Below are positions 53,402 to 63,893 of a stretch of DNA of 64,000 nt, in pieces. The stretch covers positions 558,001 to 622,000 of the forward strand of contig NZ_CP082205.1 of assembly GCF_019856455.1 (NCBI RefSeq). The letters are read 5' to 3'. The position numbers were made by a program, and so were the translations under genes. The notes beneath the pieces are model-generated. The model had not been told where the DNA came from. It made no database searches and saw only the letters and a list, made by a program, of their open reading frames with translations. The DNA is from Streptococcus suis. GTDB taxonomy: Bacteria > Bacillota > Bacilli > Lactobacillales > Streptococcaceae. Numbering within the stretch: position 1 is the first letter of the stretch; every line of letters starts with the position of its first letter.

Positions 53402-54751
53402 TTAACGCATAGTAACAAATTCTTCAGAACCTGTCGGATGGATGGCGACAACGGCATCAAATTCTTCTTTTGTAGCCCCCATTTTGATAGCAACTGAGAA
53501 TCCTTGAATCATTTCATCGACACCATAGCCAATGCCGTGCAGTCCAACGACTTTTTCATTTTCTCCCACAGTTACTAATTTAAACTTAGCCATTTGGCGA
53601 TTGTTTGCTAGGGCTGTGTACATGGAAGTAAAGGCTGAAGTATAGACTTTTACCTGTTCTTGACCGTATTGAGCGATAGCTTCGTCCTCAGTTAGACCAA
53701 CGGTTCCGATAGCGGGGTGAGAAAAGACGACAGTTGGGATGGTTGTGTAATCCATTTTTGCGGTTGGTTTATTGTTAAATAAACGTTCTGCCAAAAGGCG
53801 ACCTGCCTTGATTGCAACGGGTGTTAATTCTTTTTCACCAGTTACATCACCGAGGGCATAGATGCCTGGTACAGCTGTTTCTTGGTATTCATTGACAGAA
53901 ATATGTCCTGAAGAAGTAAGTTGAACACTAGTTGCTTCTAGGTTGAGTTTGTCAATATTTGGTTTACGTCCAATTGCCCAAAGGACCTTCTGAGCAATAT
54001 GGTTACTACCGTCAGCAAAGTTAATCTGGATTTGTCCATCATCAGTTTTTTCAAGACTGATAGGAGTTTTCCCAGTATGGAGTGGAAGGTTGGTTCGTTG
54101 CATTTCTTCCATCAAGGAATCAACAATGTAGATATCAAAGCTACGAAGAGGGCGATTTCCACGAACAAATAGGTCAGTTTGGACACCGAGTCCATGTAGG
54201 AGACCGGCCATTTCCACAGCGATATAGCCAGCCCCGATGACTGCAACAGATGTAGGCAATTCTTCCCAAGCAAAGACATCATCAGATACAATACCAAGTT
54301 CACTTCCAGGAATAGTTGGCACAGCAGGCTGAGCACCGGTTGCAATGACAATGTGTTTTGCACGAATCAGTTCACCATTGACTTCAACTGTTTGATTATC
54401 CACAAAACGTGCGAAACCATGGATAACTTCTACTCCGTTATTGTTAAAAGTATTACCGTAGGATGCGCGTGAACGCTCAATATAGGCTTCGCGATTTTTA
54501 CGCAAGGTGGCAAAATCAAATGTTACATCCTGGCTGGTAAAACCATACTCAGGTCCATAGTGGTGAATGGCTTCAGCCACTTGAGAACCGTACCACATGA
54601 TTTTTTTAGGAACACAGCCAAGGTTAACACAGGTTCCTCCTAGATAGCTTCCCTCAATAACTGCTGCCTTAGCACCGTATATAGCAGCTCGGTTCATGGT
54701 AGCGCTGCCTCCGCTGCCTCCACCAATGGTAATAATATCAAATTCTTTCAT
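53402..54751 (-). CDS. gor: Glutathione-disulfide reductase
   Basis: 449 residues: FAD site [16 protein letters not shown], redox-active CVNLGC, NADPH site [19 protein letters not shown] and C-terminal catalytic [14 protein letters not shown]. Reduces GSSG; streptococci import glutathione. Divergent from the MacA-like gene with about 210 bases between. Confidence 0.94.
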   Translation of the reverse strand: MKEFDIITIGGGSGGSATMNRAAIYGAKAAVIEGSYLGGTCVNLGCVPKKIMWYGSQVAEAIHHYGPEYGFTSQDVTFDFATLRKNREAYIERSRASYGNTFNNNGVEVIHGFARFVDNQTVEVNGELIRAKHIVIATGAQPAVPTIPGSELGIVSDDVFAWEELPTSVAVIGAGYIAVEMAGLLHGLGVQTDLFVRGNRPLRSFDIYIVDSLMEEMQRTNLPLHTGKTPISLEKTDDGQIQINFADGSNHIAQKVLWAIGRKPNIDKLNLEATSVQLTSSGHISVNEYQETAVPGIYALGDVTGEKELTPVAIKAGRLLAERLFNNKPTAKMDYTTIPTVVFSHPAIGTVGLTEDEAIAQYGQEQVKVYTSAFTSMYTALANNRQMAKFKLVTVGENEKVVGLHGIGYGVDEMIQGFSVAIKMGATKEEFDAVVAIHPTGSEEFVTMR

Positions 54752-54828
54752 GAGTTTTTCTCCTCTAAATGATAATTATCTTCATTCTATCGTTTTTTTA
54801 CTTATCAATCAAAAATCCGCTACGTTCT

Positions 54829-54844
54829 CTTACAAAATTGTAAG
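54829..54844. promoter_or_regulatory. Palindromic operator candidate between gor and macA-like gene
   Basis: CTTACAA-AA-TTGTAAG, a 7-bp inverted repeat in the divergent region. The repressor is not identified; the spacing does not fit CopY. Confidence 0.4.
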
Positions 54845-54887
54845 TAGGAAAAATACCGAACTTTTTGTAAAATGATTAAGAAAACAC

Positions 54888-54916
54888 TTGCAAAAAAACG
54901 TGTATTTGTGTATTAT
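54888..54916 (+). promoter_or_regulatory. Promoter of the MacA/MacB-like exporter
   Basis: TTGCAA (54888-54893), 17 bases, TATTAT (54911-54916). Confidence 0.65.
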
Positions 54917-54964
54917 AAAGACAATACAAAATAAATATGTTTTGAATTAGAAAAGGAGTATCAT

Positions 54965-56137
54965 ATGTTAAAGACAAAGAAAGCGAAAATTGCTTTGTTC
55001 AGTGGTCTCAGTGTTGCGGCTGTCGCCTTAATTGGTGGTGCCTTGGTATTTGGAGGCGTATTAGGTGGTTCCTCACCAACTTCTACAGAGCAAGTTGCGA
55101 CCAGTTTGACCTATACAGTAGCTAAAGAGGGATCGATTGCTTCATCGACCTTATTGACAGGAACGATTTCTGCAGCAGATGAACAATACGTTTACTATGA
55201 TCCTTCAAAAGGAGATTTGAGCGAGGTCTTAGTTGAGCCAGGAACTCAGGTTGAAGTAGGAACACCATTGATTCGCTATGATGCAACAGAATTGCAGGCT
55301 GCTTTAGATACTGCTGTTCGTGGGCGTGATAAGATTGGACGTCAGATTTATGATTTGAGAAACAATGGTCAGACTGTTCAAACAACGGGTGATGCTGCAA
55401 CAGATGAAGCGGCAACAGCTGCAGCTCAACGTTCAGTAGATATGCAGTTGGCAGACTTGAATGATTCGTACGCAGATGCACAAGCTGCTGTGGATAAAGC
55501 GTATACAGCCTTGCAAGAAGCTACAGTTACAAGTACAGTAGCTGGTACGGTTGTTGAAGTGAATAAATCAGTTTCGAAGAGTTCAACTTCTAGTCAGACC
55601 GTTGTTCATATCGTCAACCAAGGTAGCCTACAAGTGACAGGAAATTTGACAGAATATGATTTGGCAAATATTGCAGTTGATCAAGAAGTGAAATTAACCA
55701 GCAAGGTATACCCAGATAAGTCATGGACTGGTAAGATTACCTATATTTCAAATTATCCAGCAACAGATCAAACCGCAAGTGCAGTAGCAGGTGCAGGTGC
55801 AGGTGGTGGTTCAGGTGCCAAGTATCCTTTCAAGGCTGCCTTAACCAGTGAATTGGGTGAATTGAAGCAAGGTTTTACAGTTAATATTGAAGTTGTTAAT
55901 ACTACCAATCATATTTTAATTCCTGTAACAGCAGTTGTTCCAGAAGAAGATAAAAACTATGTGTGGACCTTGGTTGATGGGAAAGCTAAGAAAGTAGAAG
56001 TAACGTTGGGAAATGCTGATGCTCTCAACCAAGAGGTGACAGGAGGTATTGCAGCAGGAGATCAGGTCATCACCATTCCAACTCCAGACCTTGAAGAAGG
56101 AAAAGAGGTTGAAGCCAATGAAGAACCAACTTATTAG
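54965..56137 (+). CDS. MacA/HlyD-like membrane fusion protein of an ABC exporter
   Basis: 390 residues: N-terminal membrane anchor (about 10-31), a biotinyl-lipoyl-like domain split by a coiled-coil (about 100-180), beta-barrel domain and a Gly-rich stretch near 275 (VAGAGAGGGSGAKYPF). Same architecture as pneumococcal Spr0693 of a three-part antimicrobial-peptide exporter. First gene of a three-gene operon. Confidence 0.9.
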   Translation: MLKTKKAKIALFSGLSVAAVALIGGALVFGGVLGGSSPTSTEQVATSLTYTVAKEGSIASSTLLTGTISAADEQYVYYDPSKGDLSEVLVEPGTQVEVGTPLIRYDATELQAALDTAVRGRDKIGRQIYDLRNNGQTVQTTGDAATDEAATAAAQRSVDMQLADLNDSYADAQAAVDKAYTALQEATVTSTVAGTVVEVNKSVSKSSTSSQTVVHIVNQGSLQVTGNLTEYDLANIAVDQEVKLTSKVYPDKSWTGKITYISNYPATDQTASAVAGAGAGGGSGAKYPFKAALTSELGELKQGFTVNIEVVNTTNHILIPVTAVVPEEDKNYVWTLVDGKAKKVEVTLGNADALNQEVTGGIAAGDQVITIPTPDLEEGKEVEANEEPTY

Positions 56138-56813
56138 ATTAACCAATATAAACAAATCCTATAAAAACGGTGACCAAGAACTTCGTGTCCTTAAAGATAT
56201 CGATTTAGAGGTGGAAGAGGGAGAATTTTTGGCTATTATGGGACCGTCTGGTTCAGGGAAATCAACCTTGATGAACATTATCGGGCTTTTAGATCGTTCC
56301 AGTTCAGGGAACTATTGGTTAGAAGGTGAAGAAGTCAGTCAACTGTCTGAGAAGAAATTAGCCTCCGTCCGCAATGACCAAATCGGGTTTGTCTTTCAAC
56401 AATTTTTCCTGCTATCAAAACTCAATGCCCTTCAAAATGTCGAGCTACCTTTGATTTATGCAGGAGTTCCAGCCAATCAACGGAAAAAATTAGCCAAACG
56501 TTATTTGGAAAAAGTGGAGTTGGCTGATCGGATGACTCACCTGCCATCTGAGCTATCAGGTGGACAGAAACAAAGGGTGGCCATTGCGCGTGCCTTGGTC
56601 AATACACCAGCTATTATCTTGGCGGATGAGCCAACAGGTGCCTTGGATACCAAGACAGGTGAGCAAATCATGGAACTCTTGACAGAGTTGAATAATGAAG
56701 GAAAGACCATTATCATGGTTACACACGAACCTGAAATTGCTGCCTATGCCAAACGTAAAATCGTTTTGCGTGACGGTGTCATTACAGAAGATAGTAGAAG
56801 GGAGGAGGTATAG
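56118..56813 (+). CDS. MacB-type ABC exporter ATP-binding protein
   Basis: 231 residues with Walker A MGPSGSGKST, signature LSGGQKQRVAIARAL, Walker B IILADEPTGALD, H-loop MVTHEPEI. ATG at 56118 follows AGAGG and starts the conserved region; a longer frame inside the macA-like gene is discarded. Overlaps both neighbours closely (20-base overlap upstream; adjacent downstream). Confidence 0.93.
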   Translation: MKNQLIRLTNINKSYKNGDQELRVLKDIDLEVEEGEFLAIMGPSGSGKSTLMNIIGLLDRSSSGNYWLEGEEVSQLSEKKLASVRNDQIGFVFQQFFLLSKLNALQNVELPLIYAGVPANQRKKLAKRYLEKVELADRMTHLPSELSGGQKQRVAIARALVNTPAIILADEPTGALDTKTGEQIMELLTELNNEGKTIIMVTHEPEIAAYAKRKIVLRDGVITEDSRREEV

Positions 56814-58061
56814 ATGGAAAATTGGAAATTTGCCCTCAAGTCTATCCTAGCCCATAAGATGCGTTCTCTTTTGACTATGTTAGGTATTATCATCGGTGTG
56901 GCCTCTGTTGTGATCATTGTAGCAATGGGAACAGGTATGTCTAAGAGTATTGAAAAGTCTCTGGCTGGTGATCAGAATAATGTTCAGGTCTACTTTACTC
57001 CCTTTGTTGGAATTGAAGAACGAACTCAGGGTGCATTTACGTACACAGTTCCTGGCGAGGCTTCTGAAGAACAGGAGCCAGATGTAACGGACACAATGTT
57101 AAAGGGGCTTTTGGAAATCGATGGGCTCAGTGGCTACTACATTAGTGCTTCAAGTACCTCTACTGTAGCAGCGGGCAATGCGCAAGCTGATAATGTCTTT
57201 ATTACTGGTGTTAGTCAATCCTATTTTGACATAAAGGCATTAGAAATTTTGGCTGGCCGTCGTTTCACAGCTAACGATTACAGCCGATTTTCCCGTATTA
57301 TCATGTTGGATGTTGCCTTGGCTGAGAAGCTTTTTGGTTCAACCGATGCAGCCCTCAACCAAATCGTCAGTGTCAATGCCAATTCTTACCTTGTAGTTGG
57401 TGTTTACAAAGATCCCAAAGCAGGTACTTCCCTCTATGGTTTCAACTCAGGCGGAAATGCCATTATGACCAATACGCAACTAGCTGCTGAAATGGGTACC
57501 AAGGAAAATAGTGGGCTCTATGTCCATGTAGAAGATGTGAGTAGAGCTGCTGAGGTTGGTCAGGCTGCCGCAGCATACTTGACCAACATTACAGGTCTAA
57601 AGGAAGCCCGTTATGATATCTATGATATGTCAGCTATGTTAGATGATTTTAAGAACCAAATGTCAGGTGTCACTACGTTTATCGGTGCTGTTGCAGGAAT
57701 TTCACTTCTTGTAGGTGGTATCGGTGTTATGAACATCATGTTGGTATCTGTGACTGAGCGGACACGTGAAATCGGTCTTCGTAAAGCTCTGGGGGCAACC
57801 CGAGGAAATATCCTTATGCAGTTCTTGATTGAAGCCATGGTATTGACCACTTTAGGTGGAGCAATCGGCTTAGCTATCGCTCAAGCCATTGTGTTTATTC
57901 TCAACGCCACAAAGGTTATGGGAGAGATGACAGCTGAAATATCAATACCGGTTGTATTAGGAAGTTTAGCATTTTCAGCAGCAGTCGGAATTGTCTTCGG
58001 CGTTCTTCCTGCTAATAAGGCTTCTAAGCTTGATCCAATTGAGGCATTACGTTACGAATAA
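56814..58061 (+). CDS. MacB-like ABC exporter permease (FtsX-type)
   Basis: 415 residues: a membrane segment near residue 20 (LLTMLGIIIGVASVVIIVAM), a large extracellular MacB_PCD domain (about 45-275), then three C-terminal membrane segments of the FtsX fold (GISLLVGGIGVMNIMLVS; ALGATRGNIL coupling helix). GGAGG before ATG. With the two upstream genes forms a peptide or antibiotic exporter. Confidence 0.93.
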   Translation: MENWKFALKSILAHKMRSLLTMLGIIIGVASVVIIVAMGTGMSKSIEKSLAGDQNNVQVYFTPFVGIEERTQGAFTYTVPGEASEEQEPDVTDTMLKGLLEIDGLSGYYISASSTSTVAAGNAQADNVFITGVSQSYFDIKALEILAGRRFTANDYSRFSRIIMLDVALAEKLFGSTDAALNQIVSVNANSYLVVGVYKDPKAGTSLYGFNSGGNAIMTNTQLAAEMGTKENSGLYVHVEDVSRAAEVGQAAAAYLTNITGLKEARYDIYDMSAMLDDFKNQMSGVTTFIGAVAGISLLVGGIGVMNIMLVSVTERTREIGLRKALGATRGNILMQFLIEAMVLTTLGGAIGLAIAQAIVFILNATKVMGEMTAEISIPVVLGSLAFSAAVGIVFGVLPANKASKLDPIEALRYE

Positions 58062-58070
58062 TATGATGAA

Positions 58071-58099
58071 ACGATTAGGTTTTCCTAGTCGTTTTATTT
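58071..58099 (+). terminator. Terminator of the MacAB-like operon
   Basis: AAACGATTAGG / CCTAGTCGTTT hairpin followed by TATTTT. Confidence 0.75.
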
Positions 58100-58113
58100 T
58101 GTGAGCAAAGTTC

Positions 58114-58142
58114 TTGACATTATCACCAGTTAGTGATAAAAT
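58114..58142 (+). promoter_or_regulatory. LLM gene promoter with internal operator
   Basis: TTGACA (58114-58119), 17 bases, TAAAAT (58137-58142). The spacer holds a 7-bp inverted repeat TTATCAC-CAGTTA-GTGATAA (58120-58139), well placed for repression. Confidence 0.7.
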
Positions 58143-58183
58143 GATACCATCAAATAAGTAAAATATGTAAAGGAGAACACATC

Positions 58184-59248
58184 ATGGTAGAATTAGGTAT
58201 TTCAACATTTGGCGAAACAACTCCACTAGAAAAAACAGGGGAAACTTACAGCCACGACGAGCGGATTCGTCAACTGGTCAAAGAGATCGAACTAGCAGAT
58301 GCGGTGGGACTTGATGTTTATGGGATTGGGGAGCATCACCGAGAAGATTTTGCGGTTTCTGCACCTGAGATTGTGCTGGCAGCTGGTGCCGTCAATACCA
58401 AGCATATCAAGTTAACATCAGCAGTTTCAATCCTTTCCTCCATGGACCCTGTAAGGCTCTATCAGCAGTACACCACCATTGATGCTTTGTCAAATGGCAG
58501 AGCGGAAATCATGGCGGGTCGTGGTTCCTTTACGGAGTCATTTCCCTTGTTTGGCTATGATCTCCACGACTATGAAGAACTCTTCGATGAAAAGCTAGAT
58601 ATGCTTCTGGAAATCGATAAGGAAACCAATCTCAAGTGGGATGGGCATTTTACCCAGTCAGTCGATAATAAGCCAGTCTATCCACGTCCTGTTCAGGAAG
58701 ATTTTCCCATTTGGGTCGCAACAGGTGGTCATGTAGAGTCCACCATCAAGATTGCTAAGAAAGGCCTGCCAATCGTTTATGCTGTCATTGGTGCAGGTGC
58801 CCATCGCTTTAAACCATTAGTCGATGCTTATCGCAAGGTTGCTCGCAACTCAGGTCATGATCCAAAGAAAACGAAAGTTGCGGCCCATTCTTGGGGTTGG
58901 ATTGCAGACGACCATGACAAGGCTGTGGAAGAATACTATCATCCAACCAAAGTAATTACGGACAATATTGCCAAAGACCGCCCACATTGGAGCGAGATGA
59001 CCAAGGCGCAATATCTCTACTCTCTGACAGACGAAGGAGCAACCATCGTCGGAGATCCAAAACGAGTCGCTGAAAAAATTATCAAGACTATTGAAACACT
59101 TGACTTGGACCGTTTCTTCCTCCATCTCCCAATCGGCTCAATGCCACATGAAGATGTCCTCCGTGCTATCGAACTCTACGGAACGGAAGTCGCACCAATT
59201 GTCCGAGATTACTTTGCAAAAAAAGAAAAGAATCAGTCCCAAGTCTGA
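58184..59248 (+). CDS. LLM-class flavin-dependent oxidoreductase
   Basis: 354 residues, bacterial luciferase-like fold: ELGISTFGETTPLEK, DVYGIGEHHREDFAVSAPE, GRAEIMAGRGSFTESFPLFGYDL and FPIWVATGGHVES. Substrate unknown. AAAGGAG before ATG. Expression is probably repressor-controlled through the inverted repeat in its promoter. Confidence 0.9.
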   Translation: MVELGISTFGETTPLEKTGETYSHDERIRQLVKEIELADAVGLDVYGIGEHHREDFAVSAPEIVLAAGAVNTKHIKLTSAVSILSSMDPVRLYQQYTTIDALSNGRAEIMAGRGSFTESFPLFGYDLHDYEELFDEKLDMLLEIDKETNLKWDGHFTQSVDNKPVYPRPVQEDFPIWVATGGHVESTIKIAKKGLPIVYAVIGAGAHRFKPLVDAYRKVARNSGHDPKKTKVAAHSWGWIADDHDKAVEEYYHPTKVITDNIAKDRPHWSEMTKAQYLYSLTDEGATIVGDPKRVAEKIIKTIETLDLDRFFLHLPIGSMPHEDVLRAIELYGTEVAPIVRDYFAKKEKNQSQV

Positions 59249-59309
59249 TGAGATAGTTGATAGGAATAGTTATACTATATTCAATCCTAATTATTTTTCA
59301 TAATCTCCT

Positions 59310-59341
59310 GAAAATCCTGACCATGTGGTCGGGATTTTTTG
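59310..59341 (+). terminator. Terminator of LLM gene
   Basis: AATCCTGACCA-TG-TGGTCGGGATT followed by six T residues. Confidence 0.85.
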
Positions 59342-59346
59342 CATGC

Positions 59347-59481
59347 AAAAACACTCTTGGAATTTCCAAGAGTGTTTTAAGTAACGGTGTTAAACAGTTT
59401 GTAATTTTTATTTCATCGTAGGGAGTGAAAAGGTCTAGTAGACCTTTTCAGCCAATCGCCAAGAAACTGGAGAGCGATTGG
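59347..59481. repeat. Run of three near-perfect hairpins before lysS end
   Basis: AAAACACTCTTGGAA / TTCCAAGAGTGTTTT (59347-59378), GAAAAGGTCTA-G-TAGACCTTTTC (59427-59449) and CCAATCGC / GCGATTGG (59452-59481). The first works as a terminator on either strand; the role of the others is unclear. Confidence 0.6.
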
Positions 59482-59520
59482 TACATTCTAGTTAAAACAC
59501 TCCTAGCAAGCTACTCTTGC

Positions 59521-61047
<1,527 letters not shown>

Positions 61048-61093
61048 TTATCATAGAAGAGAGAAAAAATCAGTATAAATTGCTAATAGGATA

Positions 61094-61120
61094 GGAAAAA
61101 ACAGCAGAAAATTCTACTGT
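61094..61120 (-). terminator. Terminator of histidine phosphatase gene
   Basis: Minus strand ACAGTAGAA-TT-TTCTGCTGT followed by TTTTTT; overlaps the original stop of the gene. Confidence 0.75.
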
Positions 61121-61739
61121 TTTGCTTTATAGCTGGTATCATTCCAAGCTAATTCTGTAAAGTTTTCGAAATCGCTTGTTTCTAAAATAGTAACCGATGC
61201 ATTATCCAAACCACCTCGGGACGCAGTTGGGCTGGTGGAAAACCAAGTAGGCGATGGATAGAAGCGGTTAGAAAGGTACCATGGCTGACGATGAGGACTG
61301 TTTCCATGTCTTGCCCTTTCAGCGATTGGACAAAGTCCACCATTCGTTGAGTTACTTGGCGAACGCTCTCAGCTTCAAATAAGTCATTGTTAAAAAGTGC
61401 TAGATTATGTTTGAGTGCCCAGGCTTGTTTGGGGTAGATGGCACGAAAAATTGCCATCTTGCTTCCTTCTAGCGTTCCAAAATTCCATTCACGTAATTGT
61501 TGTGTGGTTAGAACGGTTTGGCAATGGTGATTGGCTTTGGCAATTTCTACGGCAGTGCTATGTGCGCGTTGCAAATCACTAGAATAAATAGCATCAAAGG
61601 GGATTTCAGCAAGGTATTTGCCTAGTTTTTCTAAATCCTGATAAGATTCAGGCAAAAGAGCTGAATTACCAGAATAGCCTTGAAAGCGCCCCTCCAAATT
61701 CCATTCGGTTTTACCGTGACGGACAAAGTAGATTTTCAA
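61114..61739 (-). pseudogene. Histidine-phosphatase (GpmB-like), frameshifted near the 3' end
   Basis: N-terminal FVRHGKTEWNLEGRFQGYSG and VLIVSHGTFLTASIHRLLG carry the catalytic His residues. After PPAQLRP the frame ends at 61182; adding one C to the CCC run near 61218 restores RGGLDNASVTILETSDFENF and a further 34 residues to a TAG at 61114-61116, the usual C-terminus. The frameshifted product (185 residues) loses this end but keeps the active-site residues, so it may still function. Confidence 0.8.
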
Positions 61740-61741
61740 GT

Positions 61742-62223
61742 CTAGTCCCTCCCCTCAATCAAATCGGCAAAGTCAGCTTTTACAAAATCAGCTAATACCT
61801 GACTGTCAATTCGAATCGAGCGACCAATTTCACCAGCAGAGACAATCAAGTGACCGAGTTCAAGGGCAGATTGACCAATGTAGATTGGGAGATTATGCTT
61901 CTGACGAATACCCACGGGATTGTTGCGCCGTGGACGTAGCCAGTTGTTTTTTCCAAGTTCTTTTGTGGAATCATGCTGACTTTTTTATTGCCTGAGATCT
62001 TGGCTAATTTTTTCTCAGACAGGTGTTTTGTGATTGGAACAATGCCGATAATTGGTCCAGTTTTATCTCCAGTTAATGCCAGTGTTTTGTAAATTTCGTG
62101 TTCTTCAATTCCTGGTGGAAGTTGACCTTCGAAGGCATTTAAAACAAGGCTATCATGATTGATCTTAGCCTTGTCCAATATTTGGTCCACCAAGGTTTTC
62201 TTTATTTTAACCTTTTTTGCCAT
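61742..62223 (-). pseudogene. YbaK/EbsC-type Cys-tRNA deacylase, frameshifted
   Basis: The first two thirds (KKTLVDQILDKAKINHDSL; YKTLALTGDKTGPIIGIVPI; MIPQKNLEKTTGYVHGA) are normal. At about 61925 one A is missing: the present frame reads GATIPWVFVR to a stop at 61846, whereas adding an A gives GANNPVGIRQKHNLPIYIGQ continuing to a TAG at 61742-61744. YbaK/EbsC proteins clear Cys-tRNA(Pro). Real mutation or an A-run sequencing error. Confidence 0.8.
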
Positions 62224-63065
62224 TATTTATATTTTTCCTCAAGTTTACTCATCCAAAGCCCTAACCATGCTCCTAGTATAAATAGGACAATAGCAGCAAT
62301 CCATGTAACAAAGTTCGCTCCAGCATAGGAAATAGACTCTTTATTACTTGCTTGTGGAATCAGAATCAGAAGAGTGGATGATGAGACGATACCAATAATA
62401 AAGTGATAAACACGTGAATGGTATACTTTCAGAGCGTGGTCCATTGCTTTTGAAAAAGCCACCATTGCAAGAACGCCACCGATTGCGATTGGTAGGAAGG
62501 TACCGAATAAATCAAGTGATTTGAAACCATTGAGCATGGGTGTGTAGATACCCAAAATCAATAGTAAGTTTGAAGGGCTGAGTCCAGGAACAAGTACCCC
62601 TAAAGCAATCAAGGCACCTGCCAATACAAAACTAGCAAAAGTAGCTGGAAGTGTCCCGACAAGATCGCTCAAATTGTAAAGTAGGAGGCCAGAAATAATG
62701 AATGTTCCAATCAACCAAGCTAAATCAATGCTGTCTCGTTTGCTCTTTTGAGTTGATTCTTTAAGTAGGCTAGGAATAGTTCCCACGATTGCTCCCGCAA
62801 ATGCCCACAAAACTGGGACTTGGAAATGTTGCAATAAAAATTCTACAGGGAAAGAGAAAAGTGCGATTCCCAAAATTCCACCAATTCCTACAGGAACAAA
62901 ATAAAGAAAGTTTTCCTTGAAATCTTTTCGAATATTTGCTAAAAATCCAATTAGTCGTTCGTAAATTCCAAGGATAGCAGCGAGTACCCCCCCTGAAACA
63001 CCAGGTAAGATAAAGCCGAGTGTGATAATCATACCTTTAATAATTCTTGAAATCCAAGAAGCCAT
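62223..63065 (-). CDS. DUF368 membrane protein (PopT-type undecaprenyl phosphate translocase)
   Basis: 280 residues, eight or so membrane segments; GMIITLGFILPGVSGGVLAAILGIYERL and ALGVLVPGLSPSNLLLILGIY are the duplicated DUF368 signatures. DUF368 proteins were shown to return undecaprenyl phosphate across the membrane (PopT). ATG at 63065 is set by GGAGGAAATT. Overlaps the ybaK-type gene by one base. Confidence 0.88.
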   Translation of the reverse strand: MASWISRIIKGMIITLGFILPGVSGGVLAAILGIYERLIGFLANIRKDFKENFLYFVPVGIGGILGIALFSFPVEFLLQHFQVPVLWAFAGAIVGTIPSLLKESTQKSKRDSIDLAWLIGTFIISGLLLYNLSDLVGTLPATFASFVLAGALIALGVLVPGLSPSNLLLILGIYTPMLNGFKSLDLFGTFLPIAIGGVLAMVAFSKAMDHALKVYHSRVYHFIIGIVSSSTLLILIPQASNKESISYAGANFVTWIAAIVLFILGAWLGLWMSKLEEKYK

Positions 63066-63125
63066 AATTTCCTCCAAAATGTATTATAACGTTCCTATTA
63101 TAGCATAAAGCAAGTAAAAATAATT

Positions 63126-63165
63126 AAAAAGACTGCCTGTTAGATAAAATCCAGCAGGCAGTTTT
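63126..63165 (-). terminator. Terminator of thiT
   Basis: Minus strand ACTGCCTG / CAGGCAGT stem then CTTTTTAATT. Confidence 0.75.
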
Positions 63166-63167
63166 GG

Positions 63168-63716
63168 TTAAAGATTGTAAAAACCTGGTCTTGCTTTGTA
63201 GAGTAAGATGAGCAGAATAGAGGCAATTGCAGTGGAAGGAAGAATATAGCTGATATTGTAGGTAAAGGAATAGAACCAGACAGGGGTACCAGCTGGGGCA
63301 TAGTCTGCGTAGAAAATAATTCCTGATAAGAAGGTGGCTACCAATCGGATGCTTCCTCCTAGAAAACTAGCCAGAGTAATGGTGAGAGTAGCATTTTTAA
63401 GATCTTTTTGTTTGGATAGGGTGGGTGCCACTAAACCTGCTAAACCAATTCCGGCGTAAGAAAGTACGTAGTCAAGAAAAACTTGAAAAACGTTTAGGAA
63501 GTAGCCACCGTAGAAAAGTTGAATGGTTCCGACAATACCACCAGTAAGAACCCCTACCCCTAGTCCGTGGCGTAGAGCAAGCAGTAAGATTGGAAGCATG
63601 ACTAAAGACACAGATCCACCTTGGGGCATTGTAAAGAGCGGGATTTTGTCAAAGACGAGGGCAATTGCAGAAAAGATAGCGACTTCAGCTAGGATGGACA
63701 ATTTTGATGTGGACAT
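63168..63716 (-). CDS. thiT: Thiamine ECF transporter S component ThiT
   Basis: 182 residues, six membrane segments; GGSVSLVMLPILLLALRHGLGVGVLTGG and QVFLDYVLSYAGIGLAG are ThiT hallmarks (thiamine-binding segments). Imports thiamine using the common ECF module. AAAGGAG 6 bases before ATG, within a hairpin controlled by the TPP riboswitch upstream. Confidence 0.95.
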   Translation of the reverse strand: MSTSKLSILAEVAIFSAIALVFDKIPLFTMPQGGSVSLVMLPILLLALRHGLGVGVLTGGIVGTIQLFYGGYFLNVFQVFLDYVLSYAGIGLAGLVAPTLSKQKDLKNATLTITLASFLGGSIRLVATFLSGIIFYADYAPAGTPVWFYSFTYNISYILPSTAIASILLILLYKARPGFYNL

Positions 63717-63722
63717 AAAAAT

Positions 63723-63866
63723 ACTCCTTTGTAGACAGTGAACAAAGGAGTGTTTATAGCAGAGTATAGTATCATTCTATAAAGCACACAATTCCTACGC
63801 TAGTGTTAACTAGATCAGGTTCGAGGATTTCGCAGTTGCGATCTCAGCCGAAGCACTCCTTTGTGT
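63723..63866 (-). ncRNA. TPP riboswitch with translational expression platform
   Basis: Minus strand: aptamer 63866-63786 with P1 ACACAA/TTGTGT, GGAGTGCTTCGGCTGAGAT, CCTCGAACCTGATCTAG and AGCGTAGGAA (conserved THI box). Downstream CACTCCTTTGT (63752-63742) can pair either with the aptamer 5' strand ACAAAGGAGTG (63864-63854) or with the thiT Shine-Dalgarno region ACAAAGGAGT (63732-63723). Confidence 0.93.
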
Positions 63867-63893
63867 ATATGTAATTAGTGAGATTATAACATT

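Noticed and set aside
54829-54844. CopY operator between gor and the MacA-like gene
   Set aside because: The half-sites TACA and TGTA are four bases apart rather than two, and no copper genes are nearby.
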